Shown piece after piece: positions 53,710-63,529 of a stretch of 64,000 nt of DNA (position 1 is its first letter; every line of letters begins with the position of its first letter). The DNA is taken from NCBI GenBank assembly GCA_028285525.1, contig JANQOZ010000026.1, forward strand, positions 180,974 through 244,973, in the 5' to 3' direction. Below the pieces are notes generated by a model. That model was given only the letters and a program-made list of their open reading frames with translations, had not been told where the DNA came from and did no database searches. The stretch comes from Lysobacterales bacterium (GTDB lineage: Bacteria; Pseudomonadota; Gammaproteobacteria; Xanthomonadales; SZUA-38). A program made the translations under genes and the position numbers.

Positions 53710-56601
53710 TCACCCATCGCCGGCCCATGACGCCAGATTGCCCGGCGCTTCAAAGCTATCGGCAAAAACCGGGTCGACCAGCGGATCGTTGTCGATAATG
53801 GTGATAAAAAACTGGGTGGTCAGGCCCAGGCTCGCGCCGCCCTGCACGTTGGTCAACGTTACCAGAAAGCTCTCGTCCGGCTCGTTTTCAGCATCATCCA
53901 GAATCTGAATGCTGATGAGCTGGTCGTTGTCGTCGGCATCGCCAAAGATCAACACGCCGGACACTCGGGCAAAATCTCTGCCACCTAGGGCGCTGCCGTT
54001 CACCGCCGCGTAGTCGATGCTCACGCCGCCGCGGGCACCGTCTCGGCGTCGCACGGGCAGATGCACTACCCCCACACTCTCATCCACCACCAGCTGGCCC
54101 TGATCAAACCCCAGCGTTCCGGGCTCGCCTCGCAGATCGGACAACACCACATCATAGAACCCGTTGTGATCAGCCGGCGTCAACCGGTCGTCCGCGGCTG
54201 AGAACACGACGTAATGACCGCTCTGGTGAATGGCACCACCATGCAGTGGGGCCTGGCTGCCCTGGCCTGCGGAAGTGCTTGTCAGCCGCAGCAGCTCGTT
54301 CTCCCGCGTGTCAAAACGCCACAAGTTTTGCTGGCTGAGCAGCCCCAGCTGGCGATTGGAGCTGAAGAACACGTACCGGCCGTTGTCGCTGATGCGTACC
54401 AATTCTGCGGTGATCTGCTCATCCACTGGCAAAACCAGGCTCACATTTTCGCTGCTCCCAGTAAATCGGTCCCAGCGGAGCACATTCAGCCCCTCACGGT
54501 TGGAGGGCGCGAGGTTTCTCGCCTCCGTCACGTACGCCACGTAGCGGCCGCCGGCGGCCACGTCCGCAGCGAGGCTGCCCGCGTCGCCACCTAGTCCGAA
54601 CTCATCTTCGCTCACCCGCTGAGTTGAGCCGCTCTCAATGTCTCTCAGAAAAACGTCATCGGCCTGGTTCTGATCCGCGCCGTCAAGATTATCAGCGCTA
54701 GAAACAAACACGGCGTAGTTGCCGTCGCTGGACAGACGGGGTGCACCGCTCTGACCGTTGGCCTGGGTTTCGCTGGACGAAACGCTGAGCCTGGACAGCG
54801 GGGCATCCCGCTCCCACAGAAAGATATCAGGCACCTGGTTGCTGTCGCCGGCCACCAGATCATCGGCGCGACTGCGAAAAACCACCCGTCGTCCCGAGCC
54901 ATCGATCTGGGCGAGTTCAGAGTCCTCAGCGTTGGCCACGCCCCTGCTGATCAGCCGGAGTTCCTGAGTCAACCGATCCACCAGCATCACGTCGAGGTTG
55001 GGCTCGTTGTCGTCGTTCACCAGGTTGGTAGCGCGGGTCATGAAAGCTACATAGCGACCGTCTGCCGATATGGTTGGGCCTTGGGAATCGCCGTTGCCGG
55101 GCAGACCGGTGACTGTTTCGGGAAAACGCTCGATGGCCGCGGTTTCCCGATCCAGAAAATAGATGTCGGAAAACCGGCCATCATCGGCCAGGGCCTCGTC
55201 CAGCACGCTGGCGTCGGACTGGAACACGACGAAGCGGGCGTCGTCGCTGATGTCAGGCTGTACGCTGTGCCCGTTGCTCTGACTGGGCTGGGGTGTGTCC
55301 GTCACGCTCGCCAGCGCCCAGGTGGCGGTTGGGCCATCCCAGACATACACGTCGCCGGTGTTGAGGAGCCGATCCTCAGCAACCAGTTCACTGGGCGATT
55401 GAGCACAGACCACAGATCCATCTGAGCTGCTGGCCAGCTGGGTGGCCTCGGCAGCAGGAATGGTCAACAGCGGCGTGAGAACGTCCGTAGAGCGGTCGTA
55501 GACAAAGGGCTGATTGGGACTTTGAATCTGGCCCGCCGTCAAATTGGAGGCGCGACTTTCAAATACGACCGTCTGGCCGTCGCTGCTGATCGCTGGCGAG
55601 GTGCTCGCCGCATCCGCCTCACCACCGGCGTCCGGCACGCTGATCCGGGTAATGGGGGGTACCTGAATCGAATCGTGCAAGAAGACGTCTGTTTTAAGAA
55701 AACGATCGCCATCAACCAGATTACGTGCCGCCGAGGCGAACACCACGCTCTGGCCGTCGCCGCTGACGGACGGGCGAAAGCTGGGGCGGTCAGGATCGCC
55801 GCCGGCAGTGCTGACGGACAACCGCTCCACGCCGCCGGTCAACAGATCCTTGCGAAACACGTCGCGATGAAAGTTGTTGTCGTCCGCCACCAGGTCGCTG
55901 GCATCTGACAGAAAAACCACGCTGGCGCCGTCGTCCGCGATATCGGGATCATGGTGGCAGCTGTTCGCCTGCTGCCCCGTGCTGGTAGTCGACGCACGCA
56001 GCAGGCCGCCCGTCGCCACGCTATAGACAAAAATGTCCGGGCAGTTGTCCGTATCGCCCGTCACCAGATTGCTGGCAAACGACTGAAAGACCACCTGGCC
56101 GCCATCGCCGCTGATACGCGGCTGCATACTGGAGCCGTTCCCCACCGCAGCGGCCGTACGGGACACCATAGTGGTTGTGCCGAGCATGCGGTCGCGCAAA
56201 TAAACGTGGACGATGCCGGTGCCCGTCGCCCCCGGCGCGAGGACGGCGGCCGATTCGAAAACCACCCATCGGCCGTCGTCGCTCACGTCCGGGCGGAGGC
56301 TGTCGCCGGGAGCTTCGTCGCCGGCATCGTCCACGCTGACCCGCTGCAGCACCCCCAGATTCAGGTCTCGCAAAAAAACGTCTTCGCTGGCGTTCCGGTC
56401 CCCGGCGACCAGATTCTGCGCTCGAGAGCTGAACACCACAAAGCGGTTGCCCCCAAGCCGGCAGTCCCGACTCGGGGCGTTGCCCTGCGCTCCCAGGACC
56501 GTTGGGTCCTCGGGACTGCTGAGCAGAAAGAGTTCCTGGGCACTCAGCCCCAGCGTCATCGCCAATGCGGCGACAACGAACACCGTCTGTCTGATGCTCA
56601 T
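53710..56601 (-). CDS. Secreted PD40 propeller/Calx-beta protein with C-terminal motif
   Basis: 963 residues with a signal peptide (IRQTVFVVAALAMTLGLSAQ). Repeated blades of the TolB/PD40 type run along most of the length (PDVSDDGRWVVFESAAVLA, PRISGDGGQVVFQSFASNLV, PTISADGRYVAFMTRATNLV), each with an SxDGxxVxFxS core. A Calx-beta domain (~840-940) follows (VDESVGVVHLPVRRRDG, YAAVNGSALGGRDF, ENEPDESFLVTLTN). The end is DPVFADSFEAPGN plus a 9-residue tail. The start codon overlaps the stop of the upstream gene (ATGA), so the two propeller genes are coupled and likely made together. Confidence 0.88.
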   Translation of the reverse strand: MSIRQTVFVVAALAMTLGLSAQELFLLSSPEDPTVLGAQGNAPSRDCRLGGNRFVVFSSRAQNLVAGDRNASEDVFLRDLNLGVLQRVSVDDAGDEAPGDSLRPDVSDDGRWVVFESAAVLAPGATGTGIVHVYLRDRMLGTTTMVSRTAAAVGNGSSMQPRISGDGGQVVFQSFASNLVTGDTDNCPDIFVYSVATGGLLRASTTSTGQQANSCHHDPDIADDGASVVFLSDASDLVADDNNFHRDVFRKDLLTGGVERLSVSTAGGDPDRPSFRPSVSGDGQSVVFASAARNLVDGDRFLKTDVFLHDSIQVPPITRISVPDAGGEADAASTSPAISSDGQTVVFESRASNLTAGQIQSPNQPFVYDRSTDVLTPLLTIPAAEATQLASSSDGSVVCAQSPSELVAEDRLLNTGDVYVWDGPTATWALASVTDTPQPSQSNGHSVQPDISDDARFVVFQSDASVLDEALADDGRFSDIYFLDRETAAIERFPETVTGLPGNGDSQGPTISADGRYVAFMTRATNLVNDDNEPNLDVMLVDRLTQELRLISRGVANAEDSELAQIDGSGRRVVFRSRADDLVAGDSNQVPDIFLWERDAPLSRLSVSSSETQANGQSGAPRLSSDGNYAVFVSSADNLDGADQNQADDVFLRDIESGSTQRVSEDEFGLGGDAGSLAADVAAGGRYVAYVTEARNLAPSNREGLNVLRWDRFTGSSENVSLVLPVDEQITAELVRISDNGRYVFFSSNRQLGLLSQQNLWRFDTRENELLRLTSTSAGQGSQAPLHGGAIHQSGHYVVFSAADDRLTPADHNGFYDVVLSDLRGEPGTLGFDQGQLVVDESVGVVHLPVRRRDGARGGVSIDYAAVNGSALGGRDFARVSGVLIFGDADDNDQLISIQILDDAENEPDESFLVTLTNVQGGASLGLTTQFFITIIDNDPLVDPVFADSFEAPGNLASWAGDG

Positions 56602-59135
56602 GGCAGGGGCCGCGCTTCGAAGCCATCAGCAAAGGGCAGCCCCGAAGGCGGCTCGACGCCGATGGGCTCTCTATCGGCGCGATACACGTCAAGAAAAAAG
56701 CCGTTGGTGTCCTTAGGGATCAAATTTGTGGATGTGTCGAACACCGCCCGGGTGCCGTCGTTACTGATGGCCAGCGCGTCGGGTACATCGGGCCCGAAAA
56801 AGCCGTTCAGGGTCAGCATGGATTCCCACTCGACGCCGATCTTAAAGCGAATCAGGAACTGGTCCCCGCCGTCCGACATCTTGAACAACGCGTGCGTCCC
56901 GTCGTCCGAAATCACGGGCTCTTCTGCCGACTCGATACCACTGCCGCTGGTCGGACCGGTCAAGCTGATCTCAGTGGCGGAGATCTGGTCGTATACCATC
57001 ACCTGGCTTGAGAGCGCGCCACCAGAATTCTCCAATCGATCGAAGACAACGTATCGACCATCTCCTGACAGTTGCGCCCGCGAAGCGCCGCCCAACGCTG
57101 CACCCGCGATTCGTTGCGTCACCTCGCTGTTAAGGTCGCGGACAAAGATCGCCTGTGCGAGAGGCAGCGGGTTGTCGACGAGGTCGGCCTCTTCCGACAG
57201 AAACACCAGATAGTTACCGTCCGACGACAGATGCGGTCGCTGGCTGGGCTCATCGGCGAGATCCCCCATTCGATCAATCGTGATCACTTGGACGGGCTCA
57301 AACTCCGTACCCGACCAATAGACAATCTGATCGGAGGGATTGGTCACGTTGGGCAGCAAATTAGGGTCGTCGGTCATGAACGCCACGGCACCGGTGTCGG
57401 ACACCGTCAGCTGCTGTCCTTCGATGACGGCACCTGCAGCAGTTAGCGAGACCAGAACTACGGCGAGGGTGTCCACATCGACCCGATAGACATAGTCTCC
57501 GGCCGGGATCTGGCGCGGTTTCAGATCGGTGGACGTTGAACGGAAGGCGACATACCGACCGTTAGCGCTGATCACCGGCTGGCGGCTGGAGCCATCCGAC
57601 GGGCCGCCGTTCACACTGCGGCTGAGTAGCACGTTCTCGCCGGTGGACACCGTATGCAGGTAAACCTGGTTACCTGCCGGAGGCCCGTCCACCACGTTGT
57701 AGCCCGACTGGCCGTCCATCCAGCGGGAGTTGGAAACGAAGACAATCCGGTCGCCCGTGGCGCTCATCGCCGGGCTGAAGCTGCCGGCCTGATCGATCTC
57801 CAGCGGCACCGGCACGGCGGCGACGCTGATTCGTTCCGGAACCTGGCCCGGCTCAACGACGAAGACATCGTTCACGGCGTTGGTGTCGGCGGCCACCACG
57901 TCCACCGCGGAACTCTCAAGGCACACGGTGCTCGCGTTTTCGCTGAAGTCTGTCACCCGCAGATCGCCGCTGGCCTGTGCCAATAGTGAAACCTCGCCGG
58001 AAACCAGGTCTTTGAGATAAGGACTTAGCGAGCCACTCACCGGGCCGACCAGAGTGCTCGCTGCGCTGGCGAAAACCGCATTGGCGCCGGTGACGTCGAC
58101 AAAACCACACTCGGTCTGGGCGTCGCTGAACTCACCCATGGGGCCACCGTTGACGAGCAGCGTACTGCCGCCACTGGGACGGTGAAGAAAGAGGTCAGGT
58201 AAGAGGTTGCTATCTCCCGCAACCAGCTGATCACGGGTGAGAAATAACGCGGCCTCGCCGTTGCCGGACAGATCGCAGGCGGTGTCAGGCGAAAAGGCCC
58301 CCATGCCGCTGCTGTCCACCGACACCCGAAACACCGTGCCCGAGCCGATGGATTTGACGAACACATCAGTTTGATTGTCGCCGTCACCCGCCACCCAGTT
58401 TTCCGCGGTGGTGAGCAAGACTCGGTCGCCGCCGTTGGATACTCCGCCGGCAAAGACCGGCAGACTGGTGTTCGCCCCGGCGCCGTCGGTAGAAACCAGC
58501 TCAAGCTGCTGGGTGACGGAATCGTAGCGAAATACGTCGCTGACACCGTCCGTATCATCCACCACGTACCCATCGCTGACGTCATCAAATACCACGTAGC
58601 GGCCGTCAGCGGAGACACTGACGCCCTGCATCGAAGACGACACGCTGTCGACGGTAGCGTCAGCCAACCGCGACACCACCTGATACTCGTTGTTGGCCCG
58701 GTCCATCCAATACAGCGCGCGTCCCGGGTGTCTGCCCACCGCATTCAGATTGTCGCTGGTCACGAAAAGGACCACCCGACCATCTGCGCTGATCACCACA
58801 TCGCTGGATTCGGCACCGATGATTGCCTCCGACCCATCAGAAAAGCGGTTGAGTCGCTGCAGGTCACCGGACATCCGGTCCTTGAGAAACACGTCGCGCA
58901 CGGCGTTGTGATCGTCAGGGATGAGGTTGTGGGCCACCGATGTGAACGCCACGTACCGGCCCTGAGCGCTCAGCGAGCATCCGTCGGAGGCGCCAGCGCC
59001 CTGGGTGCCGAGCACCAAAGGATCGTCAGGCACCGACACCAGCGTGATGTCCTGGGCATGCAGGGCCGAACTGTTTGTGAAAAAAGCCAGGATGAGCCAA
59101 CCGGCCATAGCACCGGTGTGGTTTCGTTTCTGCAT
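56598..59135 (-). CDS. Secreted PD40 propeller protein with C-terminal motif
   Basis: 845 residues with GGAGG seven bases upstream and a signal peptide (WLILAFFTNSSALHAQ). It is a paralogue of the following gene: after the signal both start D/EFLLSSPEDPTVLGAQG or ITLVSVPDDPLVLGTQG. PD40 blades fill the protein (VVISADGRVVLFVTSDNLN, PVISANGRYVAFRSTSTDL, PHLSSDGNYLVFLSEEADL). There is no Calx-beta domain. The end is LPFADGFEARPLP. It is first of a two-gene unit behind the CadC-like regulator. PD40/TolB-type propellers bind proteins or glycans. Confidence 0.88.
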   Translation of the reverse strand: MQKRNHTGAMAGWLILAFFTNSSALHAQDITLVSVPDDPLVLGTQGAGASDGCSLSAQGRYVAFTSVAHNLIPDDHNAVRDVFLKDRMSGDLQRLNRFSDGSEAIIGAESSDVVISADGRVVLFVTSDNLNAVGRHPGRALYWMDRANNEYQVVSRLADATVDSVSSSMQGVSVSADGRYVVFDDVSDGYVVDDTDGVSDVFRYDSVTQQLELVSTDGAGANTSLPVFAGGVSNGGDRVLLTTAENWVAGDGDNQTDVFVKSIGSGTVFRVSVDSSGMGAFSPDTACDLSGNGEAALFLTRDQLVAGDSNLLPDLFLHRPSGGSTLLVNGGPMGEFSDAQTECGFVDVTGANAVFASAASTLVGPVSGSLSPYLKDLVSGEVSLLAQASGDLRVTDFSENASTVCLESSAVDVVAADTNAVNDVFVVEPGQVPERISVAAVPVPLEIDQAGSFSPAMSATGDRIVFVSNSRWMDGQSGYNVVDGPPAGNQVYLHTVSTGENVLLSRSVNGGPSDGSSRQPVISANGRYVAFRSTSTDLKPRQIPAGDYVYRVDVDTLAVVLVSLTAAGAVIEGQQLTVSDTGAVAFMTDDPNLLPNVTNPSDQIVYWSGTEFEPVQVITIDRMGDLADEPSQRPHLSSDGNYLVFLSEEADLVDNPLPLAQAIFVRDLNSEVTQRIAGAALGGASRAQLSGDGRYVVFDRLENSGGALSSQVMVYDQISATEISLTGPTSGSGIESAEEPVISDDGTHALFKMSDGGDQFLIRFKIGVEWESMLTLNGFFGPDVPDALAISNDGTRAVFDTSTNLIPKDTNGFFLDVYRADREPIGVEPPSGLPFADGFEARPLP

Positions 59136-59270
59136 GAATCTGCCTCCGCCGAAAAGGTGACGGAACGATGGTGCAGAGGGTGCAACGATGCTTGAGAAAC
59201 GCTTGAAATTTCCGTGAAATTTCTCTCAGAAGCGCACCAGGAACTGGCTAAATAACTGTTTTATATAGGT

Positions 59271-61820
59271 TTATTGACTGTCACCCAAAACCACTCTCGG
59301 CGCCAGCAGGTACCCAAGATCCAGTGCATTGACCTCTTCCTGCCATCGGCCAGCCCTGGGGTCAGGGGGCATGACCATGCTTTCTGCCTCCAGTGCCAGG
59401 CGCCGGAATCCGGCCGAATCGGCGCGGGAGATGACCCAGCCCAGCCGTTCCGTCTGGGAGGGCCCGGCGCCGTCGGTGCGGGCTCTGAGCAGCGCCGCCT
59501 CCAGCTCAAGACCAAACGATGGAACCGTCGCCAGCAGACGCTGCACCGTATCCAGCTCGGTTCGAGCCTGCGCCAGCTCACCCTGGGCGAGCAGCGCCGA
59601 GGCCAATACCAGGCGTGCGTCCCGCTCGGCGCCGGGAACACCCTCTGACTGAGCCTCGGTGGCCAGCTGTCGGGCGGTCTGCTCGGCCTCAACGGCCCGA
59701 CCCTCATCGATGCTCAGGCGGGCCAGGTTGAGCGTTGCGTCCCTGATCAGGCCACGTCCTGCTCGTTGATTCCTGACCTTAAGCGCCCGCTCGTACCACT
59801 GACGGGCTGCGCGAACGTCGCCACGAAATCGCTCCACGTGGCCCCAGAGCGTGTAGATGTTGGAGATTTCGCCGTCGTCCAACACATCCAGGGGCGGCAT
59901 CCGTTCTAACACCTGTCGCGCGGCGTCGATATCACCGCGATGCAGCTCGGTGTCGACGCGGGCCGCCATAGCCGCGGCCATTCGTTTGGGGTTATTCAGC
60001 GCCCGGTAGGCCTGCTCGGATTCACTGGCGTAAGCCTGCGCCGCCGGGAGATCACCCTCAGCGTTGGCCACCACCGCCAGGTTGATGGCAGCCAACGCCA
60101 CCATGGACCTGCGCTTCAGCTCCCGGGCCAGCTCCAGTGCCTGCAGCGCGTGTTCTTTCTGGCCGGCCTGATCGCCCCGATGGCTGTAGGTGATGGCCAG
60201 GTTCATAAGGGCCACGGCCTGGGAGTTGCGACTGCCCAGCTCCCGAAAGCTGGCCAGCGCCTGCTCGCCGTACCGGATGGCCTCGTCGTAGCGCCCCTGA
60301 TCGGTGTAGATGCCCGCCAGCGTGCCGAGAATCTGGCCTCGGGTTTCCCGACTGCCTGCCTCCGACGCCACCGCCAGTGCCCGGAGCAAGACTTCACGAG
60401 CGTCATCGACCCTGGAAAGTCGCCGCAGCGGCCCGCCGTGAGACATCAGCGTTGAGGCCAGCTCGTCCAGGTTGCGCTGCTGTTCAAACTCACTGGCCGC
60501 AGCAGCCAGGTAGCCCAGCGCCTCTTCGTCCCGACCCCGGCGCCGGGCGATGTGTCCGCGCATGCGCGTGAGATTAGCCTTGAGGTAGGGGTCGCCCAGA
60601 GCGGTGAGGCGCTGCTCTAAATCGTCGACGCCGGATTCGGCCAGGTCCAGGTCACCGGATCGCATCGCCACGGTGATCTGCCACTGCCGCGCCCGCATCG
60701 CCGGCCGCAGCAGGCCGAGGGACTCCAGCTGCGTCGCGGCCTCTGCGAAACTGACCGACGCATCCTCAACCTGCCCCAGCGATCGCTGGCCCAACCCGAG
60801 CTGGTGCCGGGCCAGCGCCGCCAGCTCGGGGCAGTCCACCTCACAGGTCAATATCAGCGCGTTGGCCTGGCTCACGCGGTCTGCAAACTGGCGGCTGCGG
60901 CCAGCCTGCTTAGCGGACAGCAGAAGACGCCTGGCCGACGGCACTGCGGTCATCCGGCTCAGCCGATCGTAGACGCGCTCCGAGCCGGCATCCTGCACAT
61001 CAAAAAGCGCCAGCGCGAAGTCCACGTCCTGGGGCGCCATCTCATTCAGCACCCGATACCGATCCACCGCCAGATGGTGCTTGCCGGCAAGCTCATACTC
61101 TACGGCCTGAAAGTAGATCTGATCGCGGCGGTGAAGCGTGGGCAACCGGGCGCGCATTTCTGCCAGCGTCAGGGATGCGGGCTCACGCTCACCTCGAAGC
61201 GTGTGCAGCCTGGCCTGGGTGAGCTTCACCCGGGGTGAGGTGTCCTTCAGCTCCAGCTGACTGAGGAGCATCAGCGCTGTGGGCAGATCAAACCGCCAGG
61301 CGGCATCCAACGCCGTGTCGATCAGCTGGCGCGCGCTTGCCCGAGTGGGCCAGCCGTCGCTGGCTGTAGCCGGCGGCGAGGACTGCGGCCTCATGACCAT
61401 CACCAAAGTGATCGCGATCAGCGCACCCGCGCCGAAGGCCCAGCTCAGCCGCCTCCAGGGAAACGGCCGGTTGCCCGATGCAGAGGCAAACTCCGGGGTG
61501 GTGTCAGGACCAATGACTGCAACTGGGACTACCACCTGGTAGCCCCGGCGATGTCGCGTCGCAATGATCTGGGATTTCTCGGCCGAATCCCCCAGCGCTG
61601 ACCGGATCTCTCTGATTACCTGGGCTAATGCGCTCTCAGAGATGGAGCGATGCCCCCAGACCCCGTCCAGCAAGGCCTCTTTGGTCACGAGATCCGGCGC
61701 CGAACTCAGAAGCAGATGCAGCACCTCAAACGCCTGTGGTCGTAGCGCTACCGGTCCCTCAGGACCCAACAGCTCCTGGGAAGGTAGGTCGAGCACGAAG
61801 TCGACAAATCGATACTGCAT
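59271..61820 (-). CDS. CadC-like membrane transcriptional regulator with TPR sensor
   Basis: 849 residues with GAGG five bases upstream of ATG 61820. Residues 1-100 are an OmpR/CadC winged helix (FVDFVLDLPSQELLGPEGPV, ALRPQAFEVLHLLLSS, ISESALAQVIREIRSALGD, IIATRHRRGYQVVVPV). A membrane helix lies at ~125-145 (AFGAGALIAITLVMVM). The rest is TPR-like helices facing the periplasm (LTQARLHTLRGEREPASL, AVALMNLAITYSHRGDQAGQ). Such regulators bind DNA while anchored in the membrane. It precedes the two PD40 genes on the same strand and is divergent from the beta-helix gene at 62063, so it may control either. Confidence 0.9.
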   Translation of the reverse strand: MQYRFVDFVLDLPSQELLGPEGPVALRPQAFEVLHLLLSSAPDLVTKEALLDGVWGHRSISESALAQVIREIRSALGDSAEKSQIIATRHRRGYQVVVPVAVIGPDTTPEFASASGNRPFPWRRLSWAFGAGALIAITLVMVMRPQSSPPATASDGWPTRASARQLIDTALDAAWRFDLPTALMLLSQLELKDTSPRVKLTQARLHTLRGEREPASLTLAEMRARLPTLHRRDQIYFQAVEYELAGKHHLAVDRYRVLNEMAPQDVDFALALFDVQDAGSERVYDRLSRMTAVPSARRLLLSAKQAGRSRQFADRVSQANALILTCEVDCPELAALARHQLGLGQRSLGQVEDASVSFAEAATQLESLGLLRPAMRARQWQITVAMRSGDLDLAESGVDDLEQRLTALGDPYLKANLTRMRGHIARRRGRDEEALGYLAAAASEFEQQRNLDELASTLMSHGGPLRRLSRVDDAREVLLRALAVASEAGSRETRGQILGTLAGIYTDQGRYDEAIRYGEQALASFRELGSRNSQAVALMNLAITYSHRGDQAGQKEHALQALELARELKRRSMVALAAINLAVVANAEGDLPAAQAYASESEQAYRALNNPKRMAAAMAARVDTELHRGDIDAARQVLERMPPLDVLDDGEISNIYTLWGHVERFRGDVRAARQWYERALKVRNQRAGRGLIRDATLNLARLSIDEGRAVEAEQTARQLATEAQSEGVPGAERDARLVLASALLAQGELAQARTELDTVQRLLATVPSFGLELEAALLRARTDGAGPSQTERLGWVISRADSAGFRRLALEAESMVMPPDPRAGRWQEEVNALDLGYLLAPRVVLGDSQ

Positions 61821-62062
61821 GAGCGCCTCGCCATCGGCCGCGTGCGCCGGCGGCCGCTATCGAACAAGCATAGCGCGGAAGTGCCCCTCGTCTCTGGAAA
61901 ATCCGCAAATTTCAGGTACAGCTCAGGTCCCCCGGGTGCTAACCTCGCCAAGAACTAGGGGCGGAATCCAAGACTGGTCGGCATCGTGGATAGCCCGTTC
62001 AGCGCGCGTTCAGTATCAGCGACAAAGACTAGCTTGCTAAGCTCGAGCAGGAATCTACCGTA

Positions 62063-63529
62063 ATGAAACAGAGCATTCTCGGTCTAACCCTCGTGACCCT
62101 GCTGGCACTCATGAGCATGGCAAGGGCTGAGGTCACAGAAAACGTGAGCGGCGGCAACGTTGCGGCACTCGCGTCAGCCATTCGGGCCGCAAATGAGCGA
62201 ATCGGCGTGACTACCCTCCTGCTTTCCGGGACCTATAACTTCGGTCCAGCCGATACGCTCCCGGAAGTCATCGGTGAGATTACCATCGCCGTACAAGGCG
62301 GCGGCGCCCGCTTCCAGGCACGCGACGGCGGGCCAGATCAGCTGTTGCGAATCTCGGAAGCCGGATCACTCTCACTGACTGGCCTTCGCATTGAGCACTT
62401 CACCCTGAGTCGGATCCAGCAACACGATGGCCCCTTGATCGAAAACCGGGGTAGGCTGCACATCGCCAACATGGCGTTTGAAGACCTTCAAGGCCGCATC
62501 GGTGGCGGCTTTTGCTGCGGTCAGGTCCAGCATGAAATGATCGCCAACTGGGGTGAGCTGCGAATCGAGCGAACGAGCTTTGTTGATATCAGCAACCAAC
62601 TCTTCACGGGCGGCACGCTGATCAATCACGCCGGCGTTGCGACGCTCAACCGCGTCCTCACAGGATCTCTCGACGATGCGTCCGCTGTAGGAATCGCCAA
62701 CCTCGGCGGCGACCTGCGCATCATCGGGTCAACTTTGGGCGCTAGAGAGGGCGCAATCTTCACGGCGGAAGGCGCGCGAACCGAACTTGTTAATACAGTG
62801 ATTACGGAGGAGTCCGGCAGACTTCAGGGGGCAGGAATCTCCAATGCCTGCACCGGGCCGATCATCAGCCTCGGACACAACCTGATCGCTGATGATTCCT
62901 GCGAGCTTGGCGGCCCTGAGGATACCGAAGGCATGCCGACTGGAACTTTCCCGCTGGGATTCAGAACCTTTGGCAGCAGGAGAGAACCGTTCATCCGGCT
63001 CGCGGGAGCAAGCCCGGCGGTCGACAGCGCAGACCCGGATTTCTGCGGATCATTCGACCTTAACGGCCAGCGTCAAATTGTTGATGGCGACAATGACGGC
63101 ATCGCAGTCTGCGATCGAGGCGCACTGGAACTCGTCCAACGCCAACTGAGCGATGGCGGAGCGAACGGGCTGTACTTTGTGCCGGAAAACGACGGTCATT
63201 ACATCACCCTGCTCGAGAATGCGAACAACACCCTTCTCATCTGGAACACCTTCGATCAGCACGGTAATCAGGCATGGGTGTTTGGAACCGGCAGACTCGT
63301 GAACGGACGCTCACTCGTGGTTGATGCATTTCGGAATTTGGACGGACATATGTCCTCAGCTGGGCCAGTCGACACCTCGCTGGCCCATCCATGGGGATCG
63401 ATCACCTTAGAGCTGGATGACTGTGACGGTGGGCGCATGGTTTTCGATGCGACCGAGCCCGGCTTCGGTCGCGGTGACTTTACATTCCAGAGACTAGCCT
63501 CGATAGAACAGCTAGGTTGCGCCGATTAG
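62063..63529 (+). CDS. Secreted right-handed beta-helix protein with an alternative C-terminal module
   Basis: 488 residues with CAGGA upstream and a signal peptide (SILGLTLVTLLALMSMARA). Residues ~25-330 form beta-helix rungs (LRIERTSFVDISNQLFTGG, LRIIGSTLGAREGAIFTAEG). SPAVDSADPDFCGSFDLNG and CDRGALE close the helix, as in CSLREA-type proteins. The C-terminal ~120 residues are a separate module (GLYFVPENDGHYITLLEN, WNTFDQHGNQAWVFGTG) that I associate with exoproteins of the same lineages. The F-x-x-G-F-E motif is absent, so this is the exception among the exported beta-rich proteins here. Confidence 0.8.
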   Translation: MKQSILGLTLVTLLALMSMARAEVTENVSGGNVAALASAIRAANERIGVTTLLLSGTYNFGPADTLPEVIGEITIAVQGGGARFQARDGGPDQLLRISEAGSLSLTGLRIEHFTLSRIQQHDGPLIENRGRLHIANMAFEDLQGRIGGGFCCGQVQHEMIANWGELRIERTSFVDISNQLFTGGTLINHAGVATLNRVLTGSLDDASAVGIANLGGDLRIIGSTLGAREGAIFTAEGARTELVNTVITEESGRLQGAGISNACTGPIISLGHNLIADDSCELGGPEDTEGMPTGTFPLGFRTFGSRREPFIRLAGASPAVDSADPDFCGSFDLNGQRQIVDGDNDGIAVCDRGALELVQRQLSDGGANGLYFVPENDGHYITLLENANNTLLIWNTFDQHGNQAWVFGTGRLVNGRSLVVDAFRNLDGHMSSAGPVDTSLAHPWGSITLELDDCDGGRMVFDATEPGFGRGDFTFQRLASIEQLGCAD

